From positions 33,052-97,051 of the forward strand of contig NZ_RCUW01000010.1 in the NCBI RefSeq assembly GCF_003667525.1: a stretch of 64,000 nt of DNA. Reading direction: 5' to 3'. The DNA comes from Mycetocola_B reblochoni. GTDB lineage: Bacteria > Actinomycetota > Actinomycetes > Actinomycetales > Microbacteriaceae. Below are positions 42,073 through 51,461 of the stretch, piece by piece. Position 1 is the first letter of the stretch, and each line of letters begins with the position of its first letter. Under the pieces are notes generated by a model that saw only the letters and a list, made by a program, of their open reading frames with translations, made no database searches and was not told where the DNA came from. The position numbers and the translations under genes are program-made.

Positions 42073-42422
42073 CTCACCCTCCGTGTGCTCTCGGGGACGA
42101 CACCGGTCACCACGAGGGTGACGGCACTGACCTCTGCCCCGGTCTGGACGCTCACGCCGTCGGCGATCGCCGCCCTCTGCTCGTCAACCCAGACGAGCTG
42201 GTCACGCCGGGCCGTGCCGAAGACGACGGGCGTCCTCGCATCGACCGCGAGGCCGCCGTCCCTGTCACTGAGACGGACGGAGACCTCCGCTGCGGGGACG
42301 CCGAGTGCGGTGGCGACGACGGCTCGCGCCACCGTCGTCAACGCCCCGGGGGCGATCCGCGTGCGGCCGGGGAACGGCGCGGGCTCGGATCGCGCCGTCC
42401 GGCGCAGCTCGGCGGCGGTCAT
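42069..42422 (-). CDS. Short Asp23/Gls24-like protein
   Basis: A 117-residue soluble protein with the Asp23-like order of helix, strand and VSVRLSDRDGGLAVDARTPVV-type core (given in part), then SAVTLVVTGVV. It resembles a second, shorter Asp23 paralogue in the operon. ATGA overlaps occur at both ends. Confidence 0.6.
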   Translation of the reverse strand: MTAAELRRTARSEPAPFPGRTRIAPGALTTVARAVVATALGVPAAEVSVRLSDRDGGLAVDARTPVVFGTARRDQLVWVDEQRAAIADGVSVQTGAEVSAVTLVVTGVVPESTRRVR

Positions 42423-42610
42423 GATGACGACCGACGGCCCCGCAGCGCATCGGCCACTCCGCGGAGGTCAATCCTCCCGTCGGCGACCCGGCCCACGACC
42501 GCCCCGATCAGCATGAAGACGGCCACGAGCAGGAAACCCCAGAACCCGAACGCCAGGGCGGCGAAGGCCAGGGCGGCCCCCGCCGCCAAGCCGGTGACCG
42601 TCCCCGTCAC
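42419..42610 (-). CDS. Small membrane protein of the Asp23 operon (DUF2273-like)
   Basis: A 63-residue protein made of a Gly/Ala/Phe-rich helical hairpin (residues ~4-40) and a short charged tail RIDLRGVADALRGRRSSS. Small two-helix DUF2273 proteins accompany Asp23 in many Gram-positives. It starts at GTG 42610 overlapping the asp23 stop (GTGA). Confidence 0.7.
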   Translation of the reverse strand: MTGTVTGLAAGAALAFAALAFGFWGFLLVAVFMLIGAVVGRVADGRIDLRGVADALRGRRSSS

Positions 42611-43068
42611 TGGACGCGGCTTTCCTCGGCCTGGTCGTCCTTCTCCTCACCAGGGATGTGGACATCGTTGATCGCGACGTTGATCTCGGCGACCTGCAGC
42701 CCGACGAGCTCGGTGATCGCGCGGCCCACGGCCTCGCGGACGCGCTCGGCGACCTGCTGCATCGGCACCGGGTACTCGACGGCGATCGTGATGTCGGCGG
42801 CGACCTGCGTCTCGCCGACCTCGACGTGCACGCCCTGCCCGTGGTCGGTGCTGCCGATGGCGTCGCGGAGGGCGCCGAAGGCCCGCGCTGCGCCGCCGCC
42901 GAGGGCGTAGACGCCCTTGACCTCGCGGGCGGCGATGCCGGCGACCTTGGCGACGACCGAGTCGTCGATGACGGTCTTGCCCGCGCCGGACCCCTCGGCC
43001 GGGGTGTTGACGGAACGGTCGACCCGAGGAGTGTTCGAGCGGACGTCAGCAGTGCTGTTCTCAGCCAT
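42607..43068 (-). CDS. Asp23/Gls24 family alkaline-shock envelope-stress protein
   Basis: A 153-residue protein with a disordered N-terminus followed by the Asp23 domain (about residues 35-140): IDDSVVAKVAGIAAREVKGV, YALGGG, QVAADITIAVEYPVPMQQVA, INVAINDVHIPGE. Asp23 proteins polymerise beneath the membrane and respond to wall stress. It heads the five-gene operon, with AAAGGGAA upstream of the ATG. Confidence 0.88.
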   Translation of the reverse strand: MAENSTADVRSNTPRVDRSVNTPAEGSGAGKTVIDDSVVAKVAGIAAREVKGVYALGGGAARAFGALRDAIGSTDHGQGVHVEVGETQVAADITIAVEYPVPMQQVAERVREAVGRAITELVGLQVAEINVAINDVHIPGEEKDDQAEESRVQ

Positions 43069-43175
43069 GATTGTTCCCTTTCATCTGTCGCGTGAGCCCT
43101 GATCGGGCATCGCGTCGGTTATGAAGGAGACGTGCGGCGTGAGAGAACGTCACGCTCGCGCGGCAAAAACTTTTC

Positions 43176-43772
43176 TCACCACGCGCCGACGTACTCGGAC
43201 ACCTCGCTGCCGACCGGCTGCGAGCGGACGACGAGGGGCAGCGCGCGGTCCACGGCGAGGGAGATCCGCTCGTGCACCCGGGGCGACACCAGCTCGTACC
43301 CGGTGAAGTCGCTCGTCGACGCATACACCCCGATCGGCAGCGTGAGCGCCTGGAAGAAGCCGAAGAGCGGCCGGAAGCTGTGCTCGAGGATGAGTGCGTG
43401 CCGCTCCCCGCCCCCCGTCGCCGACACCAGCACCGGAGTGTCGACGAGCGCGTACTGGTCGACGAAGTCGAAGAGGTGCTTGAACAGCCCGGTGAAGCTG
43501 GCCCGGTACACGGGGCTCGCGACGACGAGCAGGTCGGCCTGCTCGATGCGGCGGACCTCCTGCTCGGCCGCGGCGCTGAGCTCGTCGCGGCTGAGCGCTC
43601 CGGAGATCTCCCTGCCGAGCACGGAGAGCTCGATCAGGTGCGGGTTGATCGGGGTGCGCGCTCCGAACTCCTCGACGATGGACCGAAGCAGCACCGTCGT
43701 CTTGCTCGGCTCGTGCAGGCTTCCGGAGACGGCGACGACGTTGAGGGGCGCGTTCTCGGGGCGATCGGTCAT
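43176..43772 (-). CDS. NADPH-dependent FMN reductase (MsuE/SsuE-like flavodoxin fold)
   Basis: A 198-residue flavoprotein with VVAVSGSLHEPSKT (FMN phosphate loop) and the ADLLVVASPVYRASFTGLFK segment of NADPH-dependent FMN reductases, which supply reduced flavin to two-component monooxygenases such as those used for sulfonates. The ATG at 43772 lies six bases behind TAGTTT (leaderless). The ~107 bp between it and asp23 suggests a separate transcript. Confidence 0.85.
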   Translation of the reverse strand: MTDRPENAPLNVVAVSGSLHEPSKTTVLLRSIVEEFGARTPINPHLIELSVLGREISGALSRDELSAAAEQEVRRIEQADLLVVASPVYRASFTGLFKHLFDFVDQYALVDTPVLVSATGGGERHALILEHSFRPLFGFFQALTLPIGVYASTSDFTGYELVSPRVHERISLAVDRALPLVVRSQPVGSEVSEYVGAW

Positions 43773-43778
43773 GCCCCG

Positions 43779-43784
43779 AAACTA
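43779..43784 (-). promoter_or_regulatory. -10 box of the leaderless FMN reductase gene
   Basis: TAGTTT, six bases before the ATG at 43772. Confidence 0.5.
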
Positions 43785-43855
43785 GACCCGCCGTCCCGGC
43801 CGCGGCGACCGGCGGCGACACGAAACGTAAAACGCGCACGTGCCGCCGCCGTGGC

Positions 43856-44716
43856 TCAGAAGGCCAGCAGGATCTTCCCCCTCAGGTGTCCCGCCTCCAG
43901 CAGCTCGTACGCGTCGCGCACACGGTCGACGGGGAACACCCGCTCGATCGGCACCGTCACCTCGCCGCGGGCGATCAGCTCGACCAGCTCGCGGAGCTGC
44001 TCGATGTCGGCGTCGGCACCGCCGGCGTGCGAGGCCCCGAGCTCGACGGCGGTGGCGAGCGTCGCCGCCCCCTCGTTGTCCAGCACGGCGGTGACGCCGT
44101 CGGGGGCGAGCAGCCGCAACCGGTCGGCGAGGCCGTCGCCGTAGCGGACGGGCTCCGCCCCGAGCGCGCGGAGGAAGTCCTCGTTCGCCTCACCGACCGT
44201 GCCGATCACCCGCGCGCCCGTCCGCAGCGCGAGCTGCGTCGCGATCACCCCGACCCCGCCGGCCGCCGCGCTCACGAGGACGGTGCCGTCCGGCCCCGGT
44301 GCGACGGCGGCGACGGCGGCCAGGGCCGTCCGCCCGGCGATCCAGAGGGCACCGGCCACGTCGTCGCCGACGGCGTCAGGGGTGGGAAGAACCTGGTCGG
44401 TTCGCGCGACCACCTCGCCCGCCTGCGCCTCGAAGCGGCGTCCGCCGAACACCCTGTCGCCCGGCGCGACGCCGGTCACACCCGGTCCCACCGCGGAGAC
44501 CACGCCGGCGAAGTCGTTGCCGTTGCCACTGGGCAGGACGGCACCGAACGCCTCGGCGACGGCACCGCCGCGGCGGATCTTCGCGTCGACGGGGTTCAGC
44601 CCCGCGCGCGTCACCGCGATCCTCAGCTCCCCCGGGCCGGGGTCGGGGACGACCACGTCCGCGAGCCGGAGCACCTCCGGTCCGCCGAACTCATCGAAAA
44701 CAACCGCCCGTGTCAT
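43856..44716 (-). CDS. Zinc-independent NADP-dependent alcohol dehydrogenase/quinone oxidoreductase
   Basis: A 286-residue MDR-superfamily reductase of the QOR type: GroES-like N-terminal domain (GLNPVDAKIRRG, GNDFAGVVSAVGPGV) and a Rossmann domain with SAAAGGVGVIATQLAL. The structural and catalytic zinc ligands are missing, as in quinone reductases. Shorter than usual (~310-330). The ATG at 44716 follows GGGAGGA. Substrate unknown; probably an enone or quinone detoxification enzyme. Confidence 0.85.
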   Translation of the reverse strand: MTRAVVFDEFGGPEVLRLADVVVPDPGPGELRIAVTRAGLNPVDAKIRRGGAVAEAFGAVLPSGNGNDFAGVVSAVGPGVTGVAPGDRVFGGRRFEAQAGEVVARTDQVLPTPDAVGDDVAGALWIAGRTALAAVAAVAPGPDGTVLVSAAAGGVGVIATQLALRTGARVIGTVGEANEDFLRALGAEPVRYGDGLADRLRLLAPDGVTAVLDNEGAATLATAVELGASHAGGADADIEQLRELVELIARGEVTVPIERVFPVDRVRDAYELLEAGHLRGKILLAF

Positions 44717-44818
44717 ATCGTCCTCCCGCCGTCGACGCCCCGGGATCGGGGCTGACGGCTCCAACGCCCGTGCCGGCACGGGATTCCCCCGGTGACACGG
44801 TGTGACGCGGACGTCGGC

Positions 44819-45658
44819 TCAGTTGACCTCGTCCGGGTGGCTTCCGACGCGTCCGTCCCGCTCCAGGCCGTTGATCGCGGTCATCTCCGCGGGGGTGAGA
44901 TCGAAGTCGAACAGGTCGATGTTGCTGGCGATCCGCTCCCTCGTGCTCGCCTTCGGGAACACGATGATGCCCCGCTGCAGGTGCCAGCGCAGAACCACCT
45001 GCGCGGGGCTGACCCCGTGCGCCGTCGCGGCCGCGACGACCGGCTCCTCCTCGAACAGCGGGTACTTGCCCTGGCCGAGCGGGCCCCACGCCTCGGTGAG
45101 GATGCCGTGCTCGCGGCCGAACTCGGTGACGTCCTCCTGCTGGAGGGCCGGGTGCAGCTCGATCTGGTTGACGGCCGGCACCGTCCCGCCCTCGGCGAGC
45201 ACGCGCTCCAGGTGCTCGACCAGGAAGTTCGAGACGCCGATCGCCCTGGCCTTGCCGTTCGCCCTGATCTGCTCGAGCGCGTGCCAGCTCTCGATGTAGC
45301 GGTCGCGCCGCGGGGTGGGCCAGTGGATGAGGTACAGGTCGACGTAGTCCAGGCCCAGCTTCTCCAGGCTCGCGTCGACGGCGGCGTAGGCCGACTCGGT
45401 GCCCTGGTCGGCGTTCCACAGCTTCGTCGTGATGAACAGCTCGTCGCGGGGGATCCCGCTCGCGGCGATGGCCCGGCCGACGCCCTCCTCGTTGCCGTAG
45501 ATCGCGGCGGTGTCGATGTGCCGGTAGCCGAGCTCGAGCGCCGTCGAGACCAGCCGCTCCGTCTCCCCCGGGTCCACGAGGAACACCCCGAAACCGAGCT
45601 GGGGGATGCTCGCTCCGGTGTTCAGGGTCAGGCGGGGGACGTGCAGAGGGCTTGTCAT
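44819..45658 (-). CDS. Aldo/keto reductase
   Basis: A 279-residue NADPH-dependent AKR of the AKR5 (2,5-diketo-gluconate reductase) type. The catalytic tetrad is visible: Asp in GYRHIDTAAIYGNE, Tyr in AAIYGNE, Lys in ITTKLW, His in LYLIHWPTP; the nucleotide-binding FPKASTRERIASN is near the C-terminus. The ATG at 45658 is seven bases behind TAGCCT and is divergent from hrpA. Confidence 0.92.
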   Translation of the reverse strand: MTSPLHVPRLTLNTGASIPQLGFGVFLVDPGETERLVSTALELGYRHIDTAAIYGNEEGVGRAIAASGIPRDELFITTKLWNADQGTESAYAAVDASLEKLGLDYVDLYLIHWPTPRRDRYIESWHALEQIRANGKARAIGVSNFLVEHLERVLAEGGTVPAVNQIELHPALQQEDVTEFGREHGILTEAWGPLGQGKYPLFEEEPVVAAATAHGVSPAQVVLRWHLQRGIIVFPKASTRERIASNIDLFDFDLTPAEMTAINGLERDGRVGSHPDEVN

Positions 45659-45665
45659 ACGTCCC

Positions 45666-45671
45666 AGGCTA
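45666..45671 (-). promoter_or_regulatory. -10 box of the leaderless aldo/keto reductase gene
   Basis: TAGCCT on the minus strand, seven bases before the ATG at 45658. Confidence 0.5.
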
Positions 45672-45710
45672 ATCACTCCGCCGCCGCGGGGCGACACGGC
45701 CGCAGCCGCG

Positions 45711-45716
45711 TAGACT
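45711..45716 (+). promoter_or_regulatory. -10 box of hrpA
   Basis: TAGACT, nine bases before the ATG at 45726; a GGTGAGG in the gap could serve as a very short-leader ribosome-binding site. Confidence 0.5.
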
Positions 45717-45725
45717 GGTGAGGCT

Positions 45726-48700
45726 ATGCCCCTGACCATCTCGTACCCCGCCGAGCTGCCCGTCAGCGCGCGCAAGGACGACATCGCCGCGGCGATCCGC
45801 GACAACCAGGTCGTCATCGTCGCCGGGGCGACCGGGTCGGGCAAGACGACGCAGCTGCCGAAGATCTGCCTCGAGCTGGGCCGCACGGCCATCGCCCACA
45901 CGCAGCCGCGACGGATCGCGGCGCGCAGCATCGCCGAGCGCGTCTCCGAGGAGCTCGGGACCGAGCTCGGCGACGTCGTGGGGTACCAGGTCCGCTTCAC
46001 CGACCAGTCCTCCGCCAACACCCAGCTGACGGTGATGACGGACGGCATCCTGCTCAATGCGATGCACCGCGACAAGCTGCTGCGCGCATACGACACGATC
46101 ATCATCGACGAGGCGCACGAGCGCAGCCTCAACATCGACTTCCTGCTCGGCTACCTCAAGCAGCTGCTACCCCGCCGCCCCGAGCTGAAGCTCGTCATCA
46201 CCTCGGCGACGATCGACGTGGACCGCTTCTCGGCCCACTTCGACGACGCCCCGATCATCGAGGTGTCCGGGCGGACCTACCCGGTCGAGATCCGCTACCG
46301 GCCGGTCCTCACCGAGGCCGACGAGGACGGCTCCTCCCCCGACGCGACCAGCATGATCGACGGCATCGTGCGCGCCGCCGACGAGCTGGCGAGGGACAAC
46401 TCCGGCGACGTCCTGGTGTTCCTCAGCGGGGAGGCGGAGATCAGGGACGCCGCCGACGCGCTGCGCGCGCGCTACGGCTCCGACCGCGGCGGCAGCACCG
46501 AGATCCTGCCGCTGTACGGGCGGCTGTCCGCCGAGGAGCAGCACCGCGTGTTCCGCCCGTCGACCGCGGCGGGGGTGAAGCGGCGCATCGTCCTCGCGAC
46601 GAACGTCGCCGAGACCAGCCTCACCGTTCCGGGGATCCGCTCCGTCATCGACACGGGCACCGCGCGCATCTCGCGCTACTCCACCCGGTCGAAGGTCCAG
46701 CGACTGCCCATCGAGGCGATCTCGCAGGCCTCGGCGAACCAGCGCTCCGGACGCGCCGGCCGCACGCAGGCCGGCGTGGCGATCCGTCTCTACAGCGAGG
46801 AGGACTTCGCCTCCCGCCCCGAGTTCACCGACCCGGAGATCCTGCGCACCAACCTGGCCGCGGTCATCCTGCAGATGATCTCCCTCGGCCTCGGCGACAT
46901 CGCCGCGTTCCCGTTCCTCGAGCCGCCGGACCCGCGCGGCGTGAAGGACGGGCTCACGCTGCTGCGCGAGCTCGGCGCGGTCACCCCCGAGGGCCGCATC
47001 ACGGCGATCGGCCGGAAGCTGTCCCGGCTCCCCGTCGACCCGCGCTTCGGCCGGATGATCATCGAGTCCGCGGCACACGGCGTGTCCAGGGAGGTGCTCG
47101 CCATCGTCGCCGCCCTCACCATCCAGGACCCCCGCGAGCGGCCGGTCGAGAAGCGGGCGCAGGCCGACGAACGGCACGCGCGCTTCGCCGACCCGCACGG
47201 CGACTTCATCACCCTGCTGAACCTGTGGAACTATCTCGAGGACAAGCGGCAGGAACTCTCCTCCAGCGCACTCAGGCGCCTGTGCAAGGCGGAGTTCATC
47301 AACTACCTCCGGGTGCGCGAGTGGCAGGACGTCGTGCGCCAGCTCACCCGGCTCGCGAAGCCGCTCGGCCTGACCATCGGCGACCCCTCCGTGGACCCGG
47401 ACGGCATCCACAAGTCGCTGCTGGCCGGGCTTCTCTCGCAGATCGGCATCAAGGATCAGGCCGCGGCCGACCGCGCGGCGGCGGCGAAGAAGGCGGGACG
47501 GCAGGGCCCGAGGTCCGCGGGCGACTATGTCGCGGCACGCGGGACGCGCTTCGTCATCTTCCCCGGGTCGACGCTGGCCAAGAAGCAGCCGGACGCGGTC
47601 ATGACGAGCGAGCTCGTCGAGACGTCCCGGCTGTTCGCCCGGACGGTCGGCGCGATCGACCCGGCGTGGGCCGAACCGATCGCCGGGGACCTCGTCACGC
47701 GCAGCCACAGCGACCCGCGGTGGGAGAAGCGCCAGGGCGCGGCCGTCGCGACCGAGAAGGTGACGCTGTTCGGCGTCCCCATCGTGCCCGGCCGCCGAAT
47801 CCAGTACGACCGCATCGACCCGGAGGCGGCGCGCGAGCTGTTCCTGCGCCACGCCCTCGTCGAGGGCGAGTGGCCGAACGACGTCCGCCGCGACCGCCTC
47901 TACGCCTTCGACCGCCGCAACCGGCAGCTGCGGGCCGAGCTCGGACGGCTGGAGGAGCAGACCAGGCGCCGCGACATCCTCGCCGATGACGACGCCGTCC
48001 TCGCCTTCTACGACCGGGTGATCCCCGCCGAGGTGACGAGCGTGCGCAGTTTCGAGGGCTGGTGGAGGGAGGCCAGGAGCCGCACACCCGAGCTGCTCGA
48101 CCTCAGCAGGGAGGAGCTGCTCCCCGGCGACGAGCCCGCCGTCGACGAGCGCGACTTCCCCGGCAGCTGGCGGCAGGCCGATCAGGTCTTCCGGCTGAGC
48201 TACCGCTTCGACCCCGGCTCCGCCGACGACGGCGTGCGGGTCGACATCCCGCTCGCTCTGCTCCCCCGGGTGTCACCCCTGGGCTTCGACTGGCAGGTGC
48301 CCGGCATGCGGCGCGAGCTCGTCACCGCGCTGCTCAAGTCGCTGCCGAAGCAGATCCGGCGCACCGTCGTGCCCGCCGCGGACTGGGCCGGCCGCCTCGT
48401 CACCGCGCTGGGCGACCCGCCGCAGGCCCTCCCCGACCAGCCGACGACCGACGCGGACACCCTCACCGCGCACCTGGCCAACGCCATCAAGAAGCAGGTC
48501 TACGTCGAGGTGGATGCCGGGGACTTCGACCTGTCCCGCGTCCACGACCACCTGAGGGTCACGTTCCGCGTCGTGGACGAGCGCGGCCGGCGGATCCGAA
48601 GCGGGAAGGACCTCGGCGAGCTGCAGCGGCTGCTCAGCGAGCGGACGGCGCAGCGCGTCCAGGCGTCGACGCGGACGGCTCACAGCATCGAACGCGAGGG

Positions 48701-49559
48701 CATCACCCGCTGGGACATGGACGAGATCCCCCGCTACGTCGACACCGAGTCGGGCGGGAACGTCATCCGCGGCTACCCCGCGCTCGAGGACACCGGCGAC
48801 AGCGTCAGACTGACCGTCGTCGCGACGGCGGCCGAGCAGGCCCGCATCATGCCCGGCGGCCTTCGCCGACTGCTGCTCCTGGCGACCCCCTCGCCGGTGA
48901 GCTACGTCCAGCAGCACCTCAGCGCGGCGGAGAAGCTGACGCTGTCCGCCAGCCCGTACCCGAGCACGACCGCCCTGTTCGACGACTGCCTCCGCGCCTG
49001 CGTCGACGAGGTGCTCGTCCGGTTGAAGCCGGACGGCCTGCTCTTCCTCCGCGCCGAGTTCGAGGCGGTCAGGGACCGGGTGTCGCAGTCGGTCATGAAC
49101 GCGATGTTCGACACCGTGTCCACGACGGCGCGGATCCTCACCGGCCAGCGCGCCGCGGAGAAGGCGCTCAAGGCGGCGACGGGGATGAACACCCTCAGCG
49201 CGGTCACCGACGCGAAGGCACAGCTGGACGGCCTGGTCTTCCCCGGCTTCATCTCCGCGACGGGACGGGAGCGGCTCGCCCAGCTGCCGCGCTACGTCTC
49301 CGGGATCGCCTACCGCGCGCAGCGCCTGCCGGAGAACCCGAACAGGGACAGGGCATGGCAGAACCAGATCGATGCGGCCACCCGTTCCTTCCTCGACGCC
49401 GGCGGCTCGATCCCGCTCGCCGCCGACGCACCGGCGTTCCTGGTCCGTACCCGCTGGCTGCTGGAGGAGTTCCGGATCAGCCTGTTCGCCCAGCAGCTGG
49501 GAACGGCGGAGACCGTCTCCCCGCAGCGCATCGCCAAGTCGCTCCGCGACCGCGACTGA
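45726..49559 (+). CDS. hrpA: ATP-dependent RNA helicase HrpA (DEAH box)
   Basis: A 1277-residue DEAH-box helicase, about the length of E. coli HrpA. Motif I GATGSGKTTQ, motif II DEAHERS, motif III SATID, motif VI QRSGRAGRTQ are intact, followed by the helicase-associated HA2 and OB-fold region and the large DUF3418 C-terminal domain (WRQADQVFRLSYRFDPG onward). It acts on structured or stalled mRNAs and ribosomes. It is divergent from the aldo/keto reductase gene. Confidence 0.95.
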   Translation: MPLTISYPAELPVSARKDDIAAAIRDNQVVIVAGATGSGKTTQLPKICLELGRTAIAHTQPRRIAARSIAERVSEELGTELGDVVGYQVRFTDQSSANTQLTVMTDGILLNAMHRDKLLRAYDTIIIDEAHERSLNIDFLLGYLKQLLPRRPELKLVITSATIDVDRFSAHFDDAPIIEVSGRTYPVEIRYRPVLTEADEDGSSPDATSMIDGIVRAADELARDNSGDVLVFLSGEAEIRDAADALRARYGSDRGGSTEILPLYGRLSAEEQHRVFRPSTAAGVKRRIVLATNVAETSLTVPGIRSVIDTGTARISRYSTRSKVQRLPIEAISQASANQRSGRAGRTQAGVAIRLYSEEDFASRPEFTDPEILRTNLAAVILQMISLGLGDIAAFPFLEPPDPRGVKDGLTLLRELGAVTPEGRITAIGRKLSRLPVDPRFGRMIIESAAHGVSREVLAIVAALTIQDPRERPVEKRAQADERHARFADPHGDFITLLNLWNYLEDKRQELSSSALRRLCKAEFINYLRVREWQDVVRQLTRLAKPLGLTIGDPSVDPDGIHKSLLAGLLSQIGIKDQAAADRAAAAKKAGRQGPRSAGDYVAARGTRFVIFPGSTLAKKQPDAVMTSELVETSRLFARTVGAIDPAWAEPIAGDLVTRSHSDPRWEKRQGAAVATEKVTLFGVPIVPGRRIQYDRIDPEAARELFLRHALVEGEWPNDVRRDRLYAFDRRNRQLRAELGRLEEQTRRRDILADDDAVLAFYDRVIPAEVTSVRSFEGWWREARSRTPELLDLSREELLPGDEPAVDERDFPGSWRQADQVFRLSYRFDPGSADDGVRVDIPLALLPRVSPLGFDWQVPGMRRELVTALLKSLPKQIRRTVVPAADWAGRLVTALGDPPQALPDQPTTDADTLTAHLANAIKKQVYVEVDAGDFDLSRVHDHLRVTFRVVDERGRRIRSGKDLGELQRLLSERTAQRVQASTRTAHSIEREGITRWDMDEIPRYVDTESGGNVIRGYPALEDTGDSVRLTVVATAAEQARIMPGGLRRLLLLATPSPVSYVQQHLSAAEKLTLSASPYPSTTALFDDCLRACVDEVLVRLKPDGLLFLRAEFEAVRDRVSQSVMNAMFDTVSTTARILTGQRAAEKALKAATGMNTLSAVTDAKAQLDGLVFPGFISATGRERLAQLPRYVSGIAYRAQRLPENPNRDRAWQNQIDAATRSFLDAGGSIPLAADAPAFLVRTRWLLEEFRISLFAQQLGTAETVSPQRIAKSLRDRD

Positions 49560-49593
49560 GGCCACCGACCCTCCGCGCCGTGGCGAGCCCGAC

Positions 49594-49629
49594 CGGGCCC
49601 GCCCGCACCGTCCGTGCGCGACGGGCCCG
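49594..49629. terminator. Hairpin between hrpA and a convergent ABC exporter gene
   Basis: CGGGCCCG (49594-49601) pairs with a second copy (49622-49629), with an inner GCAC/GTGC stem (49605-49608 with 49614-49617). Confidence 0.55.
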
Positions 49630-49640
49630 CCCGGCCCTGG

Positions 49641-50465
49641 TCAGCGTCGCCGAAGCGCGAGGACGGCGAGCAGCAGCGCCACCGCGGACCACGCGGCGAG
49701 GCCGAGCAGCGGCAGCAAGCACGCCCCCGGACCGGAGACGGTCAGGTTCGTCGCGTTCACGGCCGCGGTGAACAGCGGCATCGGGGTCGCATCCGCCAGC
49801 GTCGTGAGGACGTCGGCCAGCCAGGACGGCACGGAGACGGCGACGATCGAGAACGCCACGGGGACGACGAGCAGCAGCACCCCGACGACGAGGATCGCCA
49901 CGACCGGGCGCCCGGAGGCGGTGCCGGCCCCGGCGGCGATCAACGCGATGAGGACGATGCCGGCGACGCCGATCACCCCGACCGCGAGGACGGTGCCGAT
50001 GTCGGTGCTCGCGAGCGGACGCAGCACGACGCCGAGCAGCTGGACGACGACGAACACGACGATCGCGGCGACGGCGGCCACGAGCACCACACCGAGCCAG
50101 CGCGCGGTCAGCAGCCGCCCCCGGCGCGGGACGAGCGCGAGCGAGCTCTCCAGCAGCCCGGTGCCCGTGTCCCGTGCAGCCCCCACGGCCAGGACGACGG
50201 CGAGCACGACCGCGAGGACGGACAGCGCGGCCTCGGCCCCCGCCGTGGTCGGCGCGGCGAACTCCGGCGTCTCCGCCTCGCCGAGGGCGAGCAGCCCCGT
50301 CATCGCCCAGCCGAGCAGAAGCGCGACCGCGACCGCGGTGACGAGCCCGCCGAGGAGCCCTCCCCTGGCGATCAGCCGCGCCAGCTCCGCCCGGGCGACC
50401 GCACCGAGGGTCTGACGGCGACGGTCGTCCCTGGCCGTACGACGGCCTCCGGGCGCCGCGCTCAT
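49641..50465 (-). CDS. ABC transporter permease (ABC-2 superfamily)
   Basis: A 274-residue membrane protein with six predicted helices and a basic cytoplasmic N-terminus, partner of the ATPase whose stop codon its start overlaps by four bases. The exported substrate is unknown. Confidence 0.82.
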   Translation of the reverse strand: MSAAPGGRRTARDDRRRQTLGAVARAELARLIARGGLLGGLVTAVAVALLLGWAMTGLLALGEAETPEFAAPTTAGAEAALSVLAVVLAVVLAVGAARDTGTGLLESSLALVPRRGRLLTARWLGVVLVAAVAAIVVFVVVQLLGVVLRPLASTDIGTVLAVGVIGVAGIVLIALIAAGAGTASGRPVVAILVVGVLLLVVPVAFSIVAVSVPSWLADVLTTLADATPMPLFTAAVNATNLTVSGPGACLLPLLGLAAWSAVALLLAVLALRRR

Positions 50466-51361
50466 CGCTGCTCCCCCGTCGCCTCGGCCGCGCCGAGCGA
50501 GGCGAAGTAGCTGTCCTCGAGCGACGGCGTCTCCGAGCTCAGGTGGCGCAGCGTCCCTCCGGCTCGATACACGATCGCTCCGGCCCGCTCGGGTTCGATG
50601 TCGAAGGCGAGGACGCCCTGCCGCGACGGCTCGGCGCGCACGCCCTCCGCACGGAGCGCGGCGACGGCCGCGTCGAGGTCGAGCGCCTCGATGTAGCAGC
50701 GGCGCTGACCGACGGTGACGAACTCGTCCAGGCTTCCGGTGCGCACCACGCGGCCCCGGTCGAGCATGACGACGCGGTCGGCGACCAGACCGAGCTCGGC
50801 CATGTGGTGGGACGAGAGCAGGACGGCGTTGCCCGCCCTGGCCACCCCGGTGACGAAGCCGCGCAGCCAGCGGATGGCGTCGGGGTCGAGCCCGTTGATC
50901 GGCTCGTCCAGGACGAGGTTTGACGGCTCGCAGAGCATCGCCACGGCGATGCCGAGCCTCTGGCGCATGCCGAGGGAGTAGCTCGCGATCCGCTTCGACT
51001 CGGCCCCCTCGAGGCCGACGAGGCCGATCAGCTCCGCGGCGCGGGCGACGGGGACGCCCTGGCTCCGCGCGGCGTAGCGCAGGAAGCCGATGCCCGTCAT
51101 GCGGTCGGGCAGGGTCTCGGCGGAGAGGAAGATCCCGAGCCTCCTCGCCGGCAACGGCGCCTGCCCGAAGGGCTCTCCGTCGACGAGCACCCGACCCTCG
51201 TCCGCCCGGGTGATCTGCGCCGCCATGCGCAGCACCGTCGACTTCCCCGCCCCGTTCGGACCGACGAAGCCCGTCACGAGCCCGTCCTCGGCCCGGAAGC
51301 TCACCCGGTCGACGACGCGTCGCCCCCCGTAACTCTTGACCACATCCTGCACGTCGATCAC
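50462..51361 (-). CDS. ABC transporter ATP-binding protein (BcrA/NatA type)
   Basis: A 299-residue ATPase: Walker A GPNGAGKSTVLRMA, signature YSLGMRQRLGIA (LGMRQ form of drug and bacteriocin exporters), Walker B NLVLDEPINGLD, H-loop LLSSHHMAEL. C-terminal ~80 residues are the usual regulatory extension. The GTG at 51361 has GGGGG about seven bases upstream. With the overlapping permease it forms a two-gene exporter, often linked to peptide-antibiotic resistance in this subfamily. Confidence 0.88.
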   Translation of the reverse strand: MIDVQDVVKSYGGRRVVDRVSFRAEDGLVTGFVGPNGAGKSTVLRMAAQITRADEGRVLVDGEPFGQAPLPARRLGIFLSAETLPDRMTGIGFLRYAARSQGVPVARAAELIGLVGLEGAESKRIASYSLGMRQRLGIAVAMLCEPSNLVLDEPINGLDPDAIRWLRGFVTGVARAGNAVLLSSHHMAELGLVADRVVMLDRGRVVRTGSLDEFVTVGQRRCYIEALDLDAAVAALRAEGVRAEPSRQGVLAFDIEPERAGAIVYRAGGTLRHLSSETPSLEDSYFASLGAAEATGEQR

Positions 51362-51461
51362 GTGCTACCCCCTCTTCTCGTGTGCCGGCCTCCAGCCTGG
51401 CATCAACCCGAGCTCGGCGACAGCGAACCGTCCACGACGGAGAGCGCGGTCGGGCGTTCGG

